Below, piece after piece: positions 56,102 to 64,000 of a DNA stretch of 64,000 nucleotides. How positions within the stretch are numbered: the first letter of the stretch is position 1; the number at the start of each line of letters is the position of its first letter. The stretch spans positions 1-64,000 of the forward strand of contig LJCV01000209.1 of the NCBI GenBank assembly GCA_001298575.1, written 5' to 3'. This stretch comes from Actinobacteria bacterium OK074 (GTDB taxonomy: Bacteria > Actinomycetota > Actinomycetes > Streptomycetales > Streptomycetaceae). The position numbers and the translations under genes are program-made. Under the pieces are notes generated by a model. It did no database searches and was not told where the DNA came from. It saw only the letters and a list, made by a program, of their open reading frames with translations.

Positions 56102-58228
56102 ATGGCGATCGAAGACGGAGTGTTCGGCGCGGAGTTGCGCCGACTGCGTACGGAAACAGGGATGTCACTCGGCGCGCTGGCCGGTCAAGTGCACTGCAGC
56201 CGCAGCTTCCTGAGCCGCATCGAGACCGGCCAGCGGCGGGTCACCCACGAACTGGCCCAGGCGTGCGACCAGATTCTGGATGCGAAGGGCGCGCTGCTCG
56301 ACCTGGTGCCACCGTCGGACCACGGCCCCACCGGCCGCAAGTCCCGGCGGCGGACGGCCGACTCCCGTGCCGAGCACGGCCATTCGGTGGCGGACCGGAG
56401 ACACGCGGAGTTCGTCCGGCTGCTCGCCCGGGGCGACGCGGGCCACGCCGCCGGGGACATGCGGACCGCCGACCACTACTACCGGGCCGCTTACGTCGGC
56501 GCGGCGGGCGATCCGGAGGCCCGGGCCGAGGCCGTGATCCGCATGGCCCGCCGCTGGTCGGACCCGGGCCAGGTCGACCACGAACTCATCCAGTTGATCC
56601 GGGGGAGCCTGACGGCGCTGGGGGATCCCAACGGGGTGCCGCAGCCGCGCAACGGTCAACGGTCCTTGGGGCGGCCGGAGTCGGGCGAGGGGCAACGCCC
56701 GCCGGGGCCACCGGAGCCGGGCGATGGCCAGCGGTCTCCGGGGCGGCCGGAGTCGGTCGAGGCGCAACCTCCGCCGGGACGGGCAGAGTCGGGCGAGGCC
56801 CAACCTCTGCCGGGACGGCCGGAGTCGGTCGAGGCCCAACCCCCGCCCGGACGACCGGAGTTACCGACCCCGCCGGGACGGCCGCACCCGAGCGACCACC
56901 AAGCGACGCCGGAACAACCGGAGTTACCCGACCACCGGTCACCTACGTCCACCGGCCCGGACGGCACCTTCACCCTCGCCCCCATCCCAACCCCCACCCC
57001 CGCGACCTCCGGCCTACGGCTGCGCCTCACCGCCCACCTCGCCAAGAAGCTCACCATGGGCGTAGGCCCCGACACCGCCGACCGCACCGCGCCGGAAGAG
57101 GGCGCCAGGCTGGCCGCCGACACCCTGCGGCGGCTGCGTGCCGACAGCAGGGCCCGCGCCGACGACGAGGTGCGCTGCGAGGTGCTCACCGAATGCCGCT
57201 GGGGGCGCTACGACTTCGTCCCCGCCGCCGAATCCCTGGCCCTGTCCGAGGAGTTGCGCGACGCCGCCGCCCGGCACGGCTCCGCCTACTTCCGCGGCGA
57301 GGCCCTCATGGCGCTCGCCGTCGACCAGTTGCGCACCGGCAAGGTCTACAGCGCGCTGGCCACCGCCCACCAGTACCGCAAGCACGCCGCCGGCAGCCGC
57401 AGCGCCCTCGTCCACTGGCAGCAGCGCACCCTGGACGCGCTGCTCGACCTCTGGCACGGCCGCTACGAGCAGGCCGCGGCCTGGGTGTTCGGGGAGTCGC
57501 CCGCGTTCGTCGAGCGGCTGCGCGGCGACCTCGCGGTGCCCGCCGACAACCTCGACCAGACCCGGCTCGGCCAGGCGTACTGGCTGCTGCGCGAACAGGG
57601 CCGCATGGCCGAGCTGTTCACCTCCGGACTCGCCGAAGGCGTCGAACGGCACGGCTACTTCCCGGTCTGGCGCGCGGGCCTCGCGCTCGCCCTGTGCGAG
57701 ACCGGACGGCCCGACGAGGCCGCCGACCGGCTCGCCGGATTCGCCGCCGACACCGGCCACTTCGACCGGTTCCCGCCGTCCGGCTGGGCGGTGCCCACGC
57801 TCGTCCTGCTCGCCGAGGTGTGCGGGGCCCTGGACGCGTACGGCGGCCACGAGGAGGTGCTGCACGCGGTCGTGCCCGCGCTGCGCGCCCGTCTCGCCGC
57901 ACACGGCGGGGAACAGATCGCGCTCGCGGGCTGGCCCACCGTCCTGGTCGGCCCCACCGCCCGCGCTGCGGGGCTGCTCGCCCTGGCCGTGGGTGAACCC
58001 GTGGCCGCCCTCGCCCACTTCCGGTACGCGGACGACGCCGTCCGCTCCTCCCAGCCCGAACTCGCCCGGCTGCGTCTGGCCCGGGCCCGCGCCCTGCACC
58101 GCGCCGGCCGCCCCGGCGACGCGACCCACGCGAACCTCCTCGTGCGCGAATCGCTGCGCGTGGCAGGGGCGTACGGCATGCGGGGACTGGCCGCGCAGTG
58201 CGAAACGGAGCTGGGGAAGAGGAGCTGA
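56102..58228 (+). CDS. XRE-family regulator with helical-repeat (TPR-like) C-terminus
   Basis: 708 aa. The helix-turn-helix is at the N-terminus (FGAELRRLRTETGMSLGALAGQVHCSRSFLSRIETGQRRV, shown in full only by position: residues about 8-50). A helical stretch follows, then a Pro/Gly linker of six 12-residue repeats (about 185-256, of the form GQRSPGRPESVE / AQPPPGRPESVE), then a long alpha-solenoid region (about 320-700) with WGRYDFVPAAESLALSEELRDAA and RLGQAYWLLREQGRMAELF. The layout resembles NsdA-like Streptomyces regulators. ATG at 56102 has a GGGGGG tract upstream and an inverted repeat 29 bases before it. Target genes unknown; it may or may not govern the siderophore locus. Confidence 0.82.
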   Translation: MAIEDGVFGAELRRLRTETGMSLGALAGQVHCSRSFLSRIETGQRRVTHELAQACDQILDAKGALLDLVPPSDHGPTGRKSRRRTADSRAEHGHSVADRRHAEFVRLLARGDAGHAAGDMRTADHYYRAAYVGAAGDPEARAEAVIRMARRWSDPGQVDHELIQLIRGSLTALGDPNGVPQPRNGQRSLGRPESGEGQRPPGPPEPGDGQRSPGRPESVEAQPPPGRAESGEAQPLPGRPESVEAQPPPGRPELPTPPGRPHPSDHQATPEQPELPDHRSPTSTGPDGTFTLAPIPTPTPATSGLRLRLTAHLAKKLTMGVGPDTADRTAPEEGARLAADTLRRLRADSRARADDEVRCEVLTECRWGRYDFVPAAESLALSEELRDAAARHGSAYFRGEALMALAVDQLRTGKVYSALATAHQYRKHAAGSRSALVHWQQRTLDALLDLWHGRYEQAAAWVFGESPAFVERLRGDLAVPADNLDQTRLGQAYWLLREQGRMAELFTSGLAEGVERHGYFPVWRAGLALALCETGRPDEAADRLAGFAADTGHFDRFPPSGWAVPTLVLLAEVCGALDAYGGHEEVLHAVVPALRARLAAHGGEQIALAGWPTVLVGPTARAAGLLALAVGEPVAALAHFRYADDAVRSSQPELARLRLARARALHRAGRPGDATHANLLVRESLRVAGAYGMRGLAAQCETELGKRS
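56654..56869. repeat. 36-bp in-frame repeat in the XRE regulator linker
   Basis: Six imperfect 36-base units encode 12-residue Pro/Gly/Arg/Glu repeats. Units 3 to 6 are most alike. Frame is preserved. Confidence 0.85.
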
Positions 58229-58327
58229 ACTCCCACGAATTGAGCCCTCAACGGATTGCGCCCCAACGGGAGTTGAGCCCCCACGGTCACGTAAGCCGTG
58301 CGGCTCGGCGAGCAGTCGCAGCCGTCG

Positions 58328-59284
58328 TCACGCGTCCGGCGGGCAATAGAGCGGCGCCAACGCCGTGTTGTCCTTCGTGATCAACCGGATCGGCAACTGG
58401 TCGATCTTGTCCACCTTCTTGTCCTTCAACAGCAGGTCCACGGTGTTGTTCACCGCCAACTCACCCATGGAATCGGCGGAGTTGGTGACCGTGGCCGCGA
58501 ACCGGCCGTCCTTGATCGCGGCGAGCCCCTCGTCCGTCCCGTTGACCGTGGCGATCTTGACGTGCCGTCCGCCGTTCGCGTCGAACGCCTCGCGCGCGGC
58601 GAAGGCCATCTCCTCGTTCGCGACGAACGCGTACTCCATCTCCGGGTGCGCCTGGATCATCAGCTTCGCCACGGCCTTCGCCTTGGCCGGGTCGAACATG
58701 CCGGGCAGGTTCGCCACCACGGAGACGTTCTTCGGCAGCCGCTTGGTGAACCCGGACGTCAGCAGGTCGGACGCCGCCCCCGGCGCCCCCGCGATGACCC
58801 CCACCTCGGTCCGCCGGCCGTCCGCGTCCCGGGCCACCCAGTCGGCGTCCAACTGGCCCACCCGCTTGAGCGGGACGACGACGGCGCCGAGGATGTCACC
58901 TCGGTCGCCGGTGTCGACCGAGGTCAGGAAGATCGGGATGCCGGCCGCCTTCGCCTTGGCGATGTCGTCCGTCAGCGCGGTGGTGTTGACGGTCTGCACG
59001 ATGATCGCGTCGACGTGCCGCGCGATCATGCCCTCGATGTTGTGCAGCTCACTCGCCGGATTCTGGTGCGAGTTGGCCGTGTAGAGCCGGAAGCCGTTGT
59101 CCCGGGCCTGCTCGGCGATCGTCTTCTGTAAGCAGGTGTGGAACTCGGTCTCGGCGCCGTTGACGAACCCGAGGGCGAGGGGCCCGCTCGAACTCCCGGA
59201 GCCGGACTGCGATCCGCAGCCGCACAGCACCAGACCGGCGCTGACGGCCATGGCCGCTCTTCGGGAGCGGGCGGACAGAGGCAT
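58328..59284 (-). CDS. sugar-type ABC substrate-binding lipoprotein, orphan
   Basis: 318 aa. Signal peptide with lipobox LCGC (VSAGLVLCGCGSQSG) followed by a type I periplasmic-binding fold: LALGFVNGAETEFHTCLQKTIAEQA, AIIVQTVNTTALTDDIAKAKAAGIPIFLTSVDTGD and TVNGTDEGLAAIKDGRFAATVTN. This is the ribose/galactose-binding class (Peripla_BP_4). No permease or ATPase gene is adjacent, so it either serves a transporter encoded elsewhere or acts as a sensor. ATG at 59284 is preceded by GAAAGGCGG. A large hairpin separates it from the aldolase gene upstream. Confidence 0.85.
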   Translation of the reverse strand: MPLSARSRRAAMAVSAGLVLCGCGSQSGSGSSSGPLALGFVNGAETEFHTCLQKTIAEQARDNGFRLYTANSHQNPASELHNIEGMIARHVDAIIVQTVNTTALTDDIAKAKAAGIPIFLTSVDTGDRGDILGAVVVPLKRVGQLDADWVARDADGRRTEVGVIAGAPGAASDLLTSGFTKRLPKNVSVVANLPGMFDPAKAKAVAKLMIQAHPEMEYAFVANEEMAFAAREAFDANGGRHVKIATVNGTDEGLAAIKDGRFAATVTNSADSMGELAVNNTVDLLLKDKKVDKIDQLPIRLITKDNTALAPLYCPPDA

Positions 59285-59607
59285 GGGCGGGCCGCCTTTC
59301 AGGACGTGACGCCGGTGACGACGGCGGCCGACGGTACCCGTGTTCCGCAGGAGTCAACCCATCGCGGAGCGCAGGCTAAGCATGCGCGTCCGGTACGGTC
59401 CCGGCGCCCGCCGAGCCGCTACCGTCGGCCCCCAGTGGGCACCAACGGGCGTCACCGGTAAGAGAGTTGGGGTGGGCCGAACGCCGTCCCGCGTTCGGCC
59501 CACCCCAACTCCCCGCCCCCGCACGGGACCGGTCGACCCCGTACACCCCGCCCGCGCACGGGAACAGCCGGTCCCGCACATCGGATCGGCCGACCCCGTC
59601 CCCGGGA
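59285..59607. other. intergenic stretch with long hairpin
   Basis: 323 bases without a gene. It should hold the promoter of the binding-protein gene in its left part and contains the 59464-59511 hairpin in its right part. No other structure was recognised. Confidence 0.6.
59464..59511 (-). terminator. unusually long terminator hairpin after the LigK/LigJ-like operon
   Basis: Two 21-base arms (59464-59484 and 59491-59511) are perfectly complementary with a six-base loop. It lies about 100 bases after the aldolase stop. No T-run follows. Confidence 0.8.
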
Positions 59608-60291
59608 TCAGTCGACGTACCGCAGCCCCGCTTCCGCCAGCCGCTCCCGCATCCCGTAGATGTCGAGGCCCAGTTCGCCCGCGGCCAGCCGCTTGCGCTT
59701 CTCCGCCTCCAGTTCCTCCCGGCGGCGGGACGCCTCGGCGACCTCCGCGACCCGCTCGACCGGTACGACGACCACGCCGTCCGCGTCGGCGACGACCACG
59801 TCACCCGGGCGCACCTGGGCGTTGGCGCACACCACGGGCACGTTGACCGAGCCGATCGTGGCCTTGACCGTGCCCTTGGAGTTGACCGCGCGGCTGAACA
59901 CGGGGAAGTCCATCTCCTGGAGTTCGGCCACGTCCCGGCAACCCCCGTCGATGACCAGGCCGACCCCGCCCCGGGCCCGTACCGAGGTGGCGAGCAGTTC
60001 GCCGAAGAAGCCGTCCTCGCACTCGGTGGTGCAGGCGGCCACCAGGACGTCGCCCGGCTGCAGTTGCTCCACCGCCACGTGCATCATCCAGTTGTCGCCC
60101 GGCTGGAGCAGCACGGTGACCGCCGGGCCGACGAGCCGGGCGCCCGGGTAGACGGGCCGGACATAGGGGCGCAGCAGTCCGGTGCGGCCCATCGCCTCGT
60201 GGACCGTGCTGACACCGAACGGCGCGAGCGCCTCGACGTCGGCCGCGGCCGGACGGGTGACGGAACGGTGGACGACTCCGAGTTCGTACAT
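59608..60291 (-). CDS. RraA-like class II aldolase, probable CHA aldolase (LigK type)
   Basis: 227 aa. RraA-fold protein: VSTVHEAMGRTGLLRPYVRPVYPGARLVGPAVTVL, then GELLATSVRARGGVGLVIDGGCRDVAEL and PGDVVVADADGVVVVPVERV. The GELLATSVRARG..DGGCRD stretch supplies the divalent metal and substrate residues of 4-carboxy-4-hydroxy-2-oxoadipate (CHA) aldolases, which give pyruvate and oxaloacetate. The upstream gene resembles LigJ, which makes CHA, so the two would act in sequence. It is longer than bare RraA by a C-terminal helical tail. ATG at 60291; a short tandem repeat lies between it and the upstream gene. Confidence 0.82.
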   Translation of the reverse strand: MYELGVVHRSVTRPAAADVEALAPFGVSTVHEAMGRTGLLRPYVRPVYPGARLVGPAVTVLLQPGDNWMMHVAVEQLQPGDVLVAACTTECEDGFFGELLATSVRARGGVGLVIDGGCRDVAELQEMDFPVFSRAVNSKGTVKATIGSVNVPVVCANAQVRPGDVVVADADGVVVVPVERVAEVAEASRRREELEAEKRKRLAAGELGLDIYGMRERLAEAGLRYVD

Positions 60292-60311
60292 GAGGGGTGG
60301 GATTCCTTCCG

Positions 60312-60380
60312 CGGGTGCGGGTGAAGCGGGTGCTGAAGCGGGTGCGGGTGAAGCGGGTGCGGGTGAAACGGGTGCGGGCG
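60312..60380. repeat. degenerate GCGGGTGCGGGTGAA tandem repeat
   Basis: Short imperfect units built from GCGGGTG and GAAGCGGGTG fill the gap between the LigJ-like and LigK-like genes. It separates their ribosome binding regions without an evident terminator. Confidence 0.75.
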
Positions 60381-60394
60381 GCCGGGTCGGCCCG

Positions 60395-61420
60395 TCAGCG
60401 GCCCTGGCGCTTGAGCAGGGCGTCCAGGCGGGGATACACCGCGCGGGCGTTGCCCTCCTGCACCGCCACCAGGTCCTCCGCCGGGAGTTTCGCGGCCTCG
60501 GTGTAGCGGCGGGTGTCGTCGAAGTGGTGGCCGGTGCACGGGTCGATGTCGCGGACCGCGCCGATCATCTCCGAGGCGAACAGGATGTTGCGCGTCGGCA
60601 CGACGTCGAAGAGGAGGTCGATGCCCGGCTGGTGGTAGACGCAGGTGTCGAAGAAAACGTTTCCGAGAACGTGCTCTTCCAGCGGCGGTTTGCCGAGCGC
60701 CATCGCCAGCCCCCGGAACCGGCCCCAGTGGTACGGCACCGCCCCGCCGCCGTGCGGGATCACGAAGCGCAGCGTCGGGAAGTCCCTGAACAGGTCGCCC
60801 TGGACGAGCTGCATGAACGCCGTGGTGTCGGCGTTGAGATAGTGCGCGCCGGTGGTGTGGAAGGCCGGGTTGACGCTCGTGCTCACATGGATCATGGCCG
60901 GGACGTCGTACTCGACCATCTTCTCGTAGACGGGGTACCAGTGCCGGTCGGTCAGCGGGGGAGAGGTCCAGTGGCCGCCGGAGGGGTCCGGGTTGAGGTT
61001 CAGGGCGACGGCGCCGTACTCCTGGACGCAGCGGGTCAGCTCGGGCAGGCAGGTCGCGGGGTCCACGCCCGGCGACTGCGGCAGCATCGCGGCGGGCACG
61101 AACCGCTCCGGGTACAACTGACTGATGCGGAAGCAGAGTTCGTTGCAGATGGCGGCCCACTCGGCGGAGGTCTTGAAGTCTCCGACGTGGTGCGCCATGA
61201 AGGACGCGCGCGGGGAGAAAACGGTTACGTCGATGCCGCGCTCGTCCATCAGCCGCAGCTGGTTCGCCTCGATGGTCGCGCGCAGCTCGTCGTCGCTGAT
61301 GCGCAGGTCCGCGCGCAGGGGCGCGAGCGACGGGTCGTCGAGCGAGGCGATCTGCTGGTTGCGCCATGCCTCCAGGGCCGGCGGGGCGGTCGTGTAGTGA
61401 CCGTGGCAGTCGATGATCAT
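60395..61420 (-). CDS. amidohydrolase-family protein, probable 4-oxalomesaconate hydratase (LigJ type)
   Basis: 341 aa. Amidohydrolase (COG2159) barrel: metal-binding HxH in MIIDCHGHYTTAP, further His in MIHVSTSVNPAFHTTGAHY and FVIPHGGGAVPYHWGRF, and FASEMIGAVRDIDPCTG. RASFMAHHVGDFKTSAEWAAICNEL matches LigJ-like hydratases of the protocatechuate 4,5-cleavage and gallate pathways. It would hydrate 4-oxalomesaconate to CHA, the substrate of the next gene product. Related decarboxylases of the same family are possible. ATG at 61420 aligns with the HxH motif. Promoter and operator are readable upstream. Confidence 0.8.
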   Translation of the reverse strand: MIIDCHGHYTTAPPALEAWRNQQIASLDDPSLAPLRADLRISDDELRATIEANQLRLMDERGIDVTVFSPRASFMAHHVGDFKTSAEWAAICNELCFRISQLYPERFVPAAMLPQSPGVDPATCLPELTRCVQEYGAVALNLNPDPSGGHWTSPPLTDRHWYPVYEKMVEYDVPAMIHVSTSVNPAFHTTGAHYLNADTTAFMQLVQGDLFRDFPTLRFVIPHGGGAVPYHWGRFRGLAMALGKPPLEEHVLGNVFFDTCVYHQPGIDLLFDVVPTRNILFASEMIGAVRDIDPCTGHHFDDTRRYTEAAKLPAEDLVAVQEGNARAVYPRLDALLKRQGR

Positions 61421-61473
61421 CGCGGTCTCTCGGCTCTCTCGCGTGCTCCGTCAACGGGTCGTCCCGCCTCACC

Positions 61474-61502
61474 AACCTAACCATCGACGAAATTGTTGAC
61501 AA
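61474..61502 (-). promoter_or_regulatory. sigma-70-type promoter for the LigJ/LigK-like operon
   Basis: On the minus strand TTGTCA (61497-61502) and TAGGTT (61474-61479) stand 17 bases apart, close to the Streptomyces HrdB consensus. They lie about 55 bases upstream of the LigJ-like start. Confidence 0.65.
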
Positions 61503-61503
61503 T
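61492..61503. promoter_or_regulatory. palindrome overlapping the -35, GntR-like operator candidate
   Basis: ATTGTTGACAAT has perfect arms ATTGT/ACAAT around TG and overlaps the -35 hexamer of the LigJ/LigK-like promoter. TTGTNNACAA half-sites are common for GntR/FCD regulators of catabolic genes. No regulator gene is adjacent. Confidence 0.55.
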
Positions 61504-61727
61504 ATGATCGACGAAAAAGTTTCATGCATGCACCATCCGGAGTGGCGGTGGCATCACTCGGTGTGACGGGATTGCCGTCCCGTCCCGCGGCCGGAATCTG
61601 TTGCTGAATATGCGGGGTGTCACCCGGTGAAGAAATGCAACACAGCCGGTCTAGACTCTCCCCGCAACGGGCTGTAACCGTGCCCAGAATCCGGCACATC
61701 TGCCACACCCGAAGGGTATGCGGCGCT

Positions 61728-62879
61728 TTGATACGGATAGATTCAGTCACCAAGCGGTATCCGGACGGCACGGTGGCGGTCGACCGGCTGTCACTGGAAA
61801 TACCGGACCGCTCCATCACCGTCCTGGTCGGCCCCTCCGGCTGTGGCAAGACGACGACACTGCGGATGATCAACCGGATGGTCGAGCCCAGCGAGGGCAC
61901 CATCCTCATCGACGGCAAGGACATCACCAGGCAGCCGGTCAACGCGCTGCGCCGGTCCATGGGTTACGTCATCCAGAACGCCGGGCTCTTCCAGCACCGC
62001 ACCATCGTCGACAACATCGCGACCGTGCCCCGCCTGCTCGGCTGGAAGAAGGACAAGGCCCGTGCGCGGGCACGGGAGTTGATGGAGCGGGTCGGCCTGG
62101 ACGCCACCATGGCCCAGCGCTACCCCTATCAACTCTCCGGCGGCCAGCAGCAGCGCGTCGGGGTGGCCCGGGCGCTCGCCGCGGACCCGCCGGTGCTGCT
62201 GATGGACGAGCCGTTCTCCGCGGTCGACCCGATCGTCCGCAAGGGTCTTCAGGAAGAACTCCTGCGGATCCAGGACGAGTTGGGCAAGACCATCGTCTTC
62301 GTCACGCACGACATCGACGAGGCCATCCGGCTCGGCACCATGGTCGCCGTACTGCGCACCGGCGGCAAGCTCGCCCAATTCGCCCCGCCCGCCGAGCTGT
62401 TGTCCGACCCGGCGGACGCGTTCGTGGAGGACTTCCTCGGCACCGACCGCGGCATCCGGCGGCTCTCCTTCTTCACCTCCGAGACCCTGGAGCTGAAGAA
62501 GACCCCCATCGTCGCCGTCGACTCCACCGCCGAGCAGATCGCCGCCCGCGCCACGGCCGACGTGCCCTACCTCCTGGTCACCGGGGTCGACGGCCGGCCG
62601 CTGGGCTGGAGCACCCCGCGCGAGCTGACCGCCGGGCCCATCGACACCGCCCAACTCCTGTCGTACGGACGCCCGTTCACCTACGGCACCGAGTCGCTGC
62701 GCGCGGCCCTGGACTGCGCGGTGCTCTCGCCCACAGGCTGGGCCGTGGCCGTGGGCGCCGACGGCCGGGTCGTCGGCGTCGTCTCGCAGGAGGCGATCGG
62801 CGCGGCCATCCGGGGCGCCCACGCCGAAGGACGGCAGGGCGGGACGGCCGGGGCCCGTGCGTCGAAGGTGGCCGGATGA
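61728..62879 (+). CDS. OpuC/OpuB-type quaternary-amine ABC transporter ATPase
   Basis: 383 aa from a TTG start (MIRIDSVTKRYPDG). Walker A is LVGPSGCGKTTTLRMIN, the signature LSGGQQQRVGVARAL, Walker B PPVLLMDEPFSAVDP, and the switch His FVTHDIDEAI. NAGLFQHRTIVDNIATVP is typical of the glycine-betaine/choline/carnitine group. The C-terminal 120 residues look like a degenerate CBS pair used by OpuA/OpuC ATPases for osmotic sensing. GAAGGG lies 11 bases before the TTG. Its ATGA overlap with the permease gene shows coupling. A binding protein is not seen and should lie beyond the window. Confidence 0.9.
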   Translation: MIRIDSVTKRYPDGTVAVDRLSLEIPDRSITVLVGPSGCGKTTTLRMINRMVEPSEGTILIDGKDITRQPVNALRRSMGYVIQNAGLFQHRTIVDNIATVPRLLGWKKDKARARARELMERVGLDATMAQRYPYQLSGGQQQRVGVARALAADPPVLLMDEPFSAVDPIVRKGLQEELLRIQDELGKTIVFVTHDIDEAIRLGTMVAVLRTGGKLAQFAPPAELLSDPADAFVEDFLGTDRGIRRLSFFTSETLELKKTPIVAVDSTAEQIAARATADVPYLLVTGVDGRPLGWSTPRELTAGPIDTAQLLSYGRPFTYGTESLRAALDCAVLSPTGWAVAVGADGRVVGVVSQEAIGAAIRGAHAEGRQGGTAGARASKVAG

Positions 62880-63598
62880 ACGGGCTTTTCGACCTCCCCA
62901 GCGACCTCCAGAACAGCTACCTCGGCCTGGTCGGACTGCATCTGCGCGAGTCGCTGATCCCGGTCCTGGGCGGCCTGGTCGTCGCGCTGCCGATCGCCCA
63001 ACTCTGCGTCCGTTACCGCTGGTTGTACCCGCCGGTGCTGTGGGTGACGACCGTGCTGTACGCGATCCCCTCGCTGGCCTTCTTCGTCGTCCTCATCGAC
63101 TACACCGGCCAGACCGAGACCACCGTGATGATCCCGTTGGCCGTCTACAGCCTGGTGGTGCTCGTCCCGGCGATCGTGGACGGGGTCCGCTCGGTGCCGC
63201 CGGAGACCCTCGCCGCCGCCACCGCGATGGGCTTCGGCCCCGTACGCCGTTATCTCCAGGTCCAGTTGCCGATCGCGGCGCCCGCGATCCTCGCCGGACT
63301 GCGGGTGGCGACGGTGTCGAGCGTCTCGCTGGTCACCGTCGGCATGATGATCGGCAACCAGGGCGCGCTCGGCAACCTCCTCAACGACGGGCTGATCTAC
63401 CACCAGACGCGCCTGGTGTGGCTCTCGGTGATCAGCACGGCCGTGCTGGCCATCCTCGCGGACGCCCTGCTCGTCGGCGTCCGCCGGCTGCTCACGCCCT
63501 GGATGCCGCGCGGCGGACGTGCGGCCCGCCCCACCGACGTCGACGCGGAGGTCCGGCCCGAACCGGCCGTGGCCGCGCTGGAGGACGCAGTCCGGTGA
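62876..63598 (+). CDS. OpuC-type ABC permease, first subunit
   Basis: 240 aa with five to six membrane helices. Features of glycine-betaine/proline permeases are HLRESLIPVLGGLVVALPIAQL, VLYAIPSLAFFVVLIDYTGQTETT and the coupling loop ETLAAATAMGFGPVRRYLQVQLPIAAPAILAGLRVAT. A charged cytoplasmic tail follows (about 205-240). The ATG overlaps the ATPase stop by four bases and its own stop overlaps the next permease start, so three genes are translationally coupled. Confidence 0.92.
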   Translation: MNGLFDLPSDLQNSYLGLVGLHLRESLIPVLGGLVVALPIAQLCVRYRWLYPPVLWVTTVLYAIPSLAFFVVLIDYTGQTETTVMIPLAVYSLVVLVPAIVDGVRSVPPETLAAATAMGFGPVRRYLQVQLPIAAPAILAGLRVATVSSVSLVTVGMMIGNQGALGNLLNDGLIYHQTRLVWLSVISTAVLAILADALLVGVRRLLTPWMPRGGRAARPTDVDAEVRPEPAVAALEDAVR

Positions 63599-64000
63599 AC
63601 CTCCTCCACTTCATCAACGACTTCTTCAGCGACAGCACCCACTGGCACGGCTACGACGGCATCCCCACCCGGCTGCGCGAACACCTCCAGTACTCGCTGA
63701 TCGCGCTCGCCATCGCCGCCGCCATCGGCCTGCCGGTCGGGCTGATCACCGGCCACACCGGCCGCGGCGGCAACGCGCTCGCCTTCATCGCCACCGGCGC
63801 CCGCGCCCTGCCCAGCTTCGGCCTGCTGGTCCTGATGTTCATCCTGCTCGGCCTCGGCCTCACCCCCGTGATGATCCCGCTGGTGGTGCTCGCCATCCCG
63901 CCGATCCTGGTGACGACGTACGAGGCGATGCGCTCGGTCGACCCGTCCCCGGTGGACGCCGCCCGGGGCATGGGCATGACCGAGCCGCGGATCCTGTTCC
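63595..64000 (+). CDS. OpuC-type ABC permease, second subunit, cut by window end
   Basis: The first 135 codons are present. GTG start at 63595 overlaps the previous stop by four bases. The segment opens MNLLHFINDFFSDSTHWHGYDGIPTRLREHLQYSLIALAIAAAIGLPVGL, written here in family layout, and reaches the coupling loop VDPSPVDAARGMGMTEPRILF at the window edge. Homologous to the first permease; the pair forms the channel. The missing part should hold the last two or three helices, and a binding-protein gene is expected next. Confidence 0.88.
   Translation, partial: MNLLHFINDFFSDSTHWHGYDGIPTRLREHLQYSLIALAIAAAIGLPVGLITGHTGRGGNALAFIATGARALPSFGLLVLMFILLGLGLTPVMIPLVVLAIPPILVTTYEAMRSVDPSPVDAARGMGMTEPRILF

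Larger units (their letters stand above)
61421..61727. other. divergent control region between LigJ-like gene and ABC transporter
   Basis: 307 bases. It holds the promoter and operator at 61474-61503, two direct ATCGACGAAA copies (around 61482 and 61507) bracketing the operator, and the unmarked promoter of the transporter operon. A TGCATGCA palindrome lies near 61525. Confidence 0.65.

Overview
High G+C DNA with GTG/TTG starts, strong third-position GC bias and typical actinomycete gene content. The window is almost certainly chromosomal Streptomyces (or a very close relative). It has a conserved-looking left part, a large iron-regulated nonribosomal peptide siderophore locus in the middle, and a catabolic/transport segment on the right.

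Left part (1-20.9 kb). A DUF692 (MNIO) gene is grouped with a TIGR04222 membrane protein and two DUF4142 anchored proteins. Next come a TetR regulator, an RlmA-type rRNA methyltransferase, a Pth2-type peptidyl-tRNA hydrolase, a zinc-ribbon miniprotein and a polysaccharide deacetylase lipoprotein. A short, editing-domain-less threonyl-tRNA synthetase sits behind a Thr-rich leader peptide and a hairpin. After a stomatin remnant come a SulP transporter overlapping a beta-carbonic anhydrase, a small secreted protein, ZapE, a RibD_C reductase, murC-msrB, a LacI regulator divergent from a GH5 glycosidase, and a proline iminopeptidase.

Middle (21-55.5 kb). Six 19-bp DmdR/IdeR-like iron boxes mark a salicylate-capped mixed-ligand siderophore regulon. 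A minus-strand operon carries a salicyl-AMP ligase and two FecCD permeases. Divergent from it are an MbtI-type salicylate synthase, an EntS-like exporter and an alpha/beta hydrolase. A second iron box then drives panD-mbtH-NRPS1-NRPS2-NRPS3-NRPS4. NRPS4 (ArCP-Cy-A-PCP) starts the chain by making a salicyl-azoline. NRPS1 (C-A-PCP) has a beta-alanine-like pocket, matching the PanD in the operon. NRPS2 (C-A-PCP-E) has an undecoded pocket. NRPS3 (C-A-PCP-C-A-PCP-E) reads Ser, then an exact N5-formyl-N5-hydroxyornithine code. The ornithine N-hydroxylase and formyltransferase for that monomer lie beside a siderophore-binding lipoprotein. No thioesterase domain is present. The last iron-box gene encodes a fused EntE-like/EntB-like protein in which both enzyme halves have lost their catalytic residues. 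It is the most unusual protein in the window.

Right part (55.5-64 kb). A large XRE-TPR regulator has an inverted repeat just upstream and a 12-residue repeat linker. It is followed by an orphan sugar-type binding lipoprotein and a pair resembling LigK (CHA aldolase) and LigJ (4-oxalomesaconate hydratase), with a readable promoter/operator. The window ends in an OpuC-type quaternary-amine ABC transporter cut by its edge.

Assignments rest on reading motifs and remembered family sequences; no database search was run.
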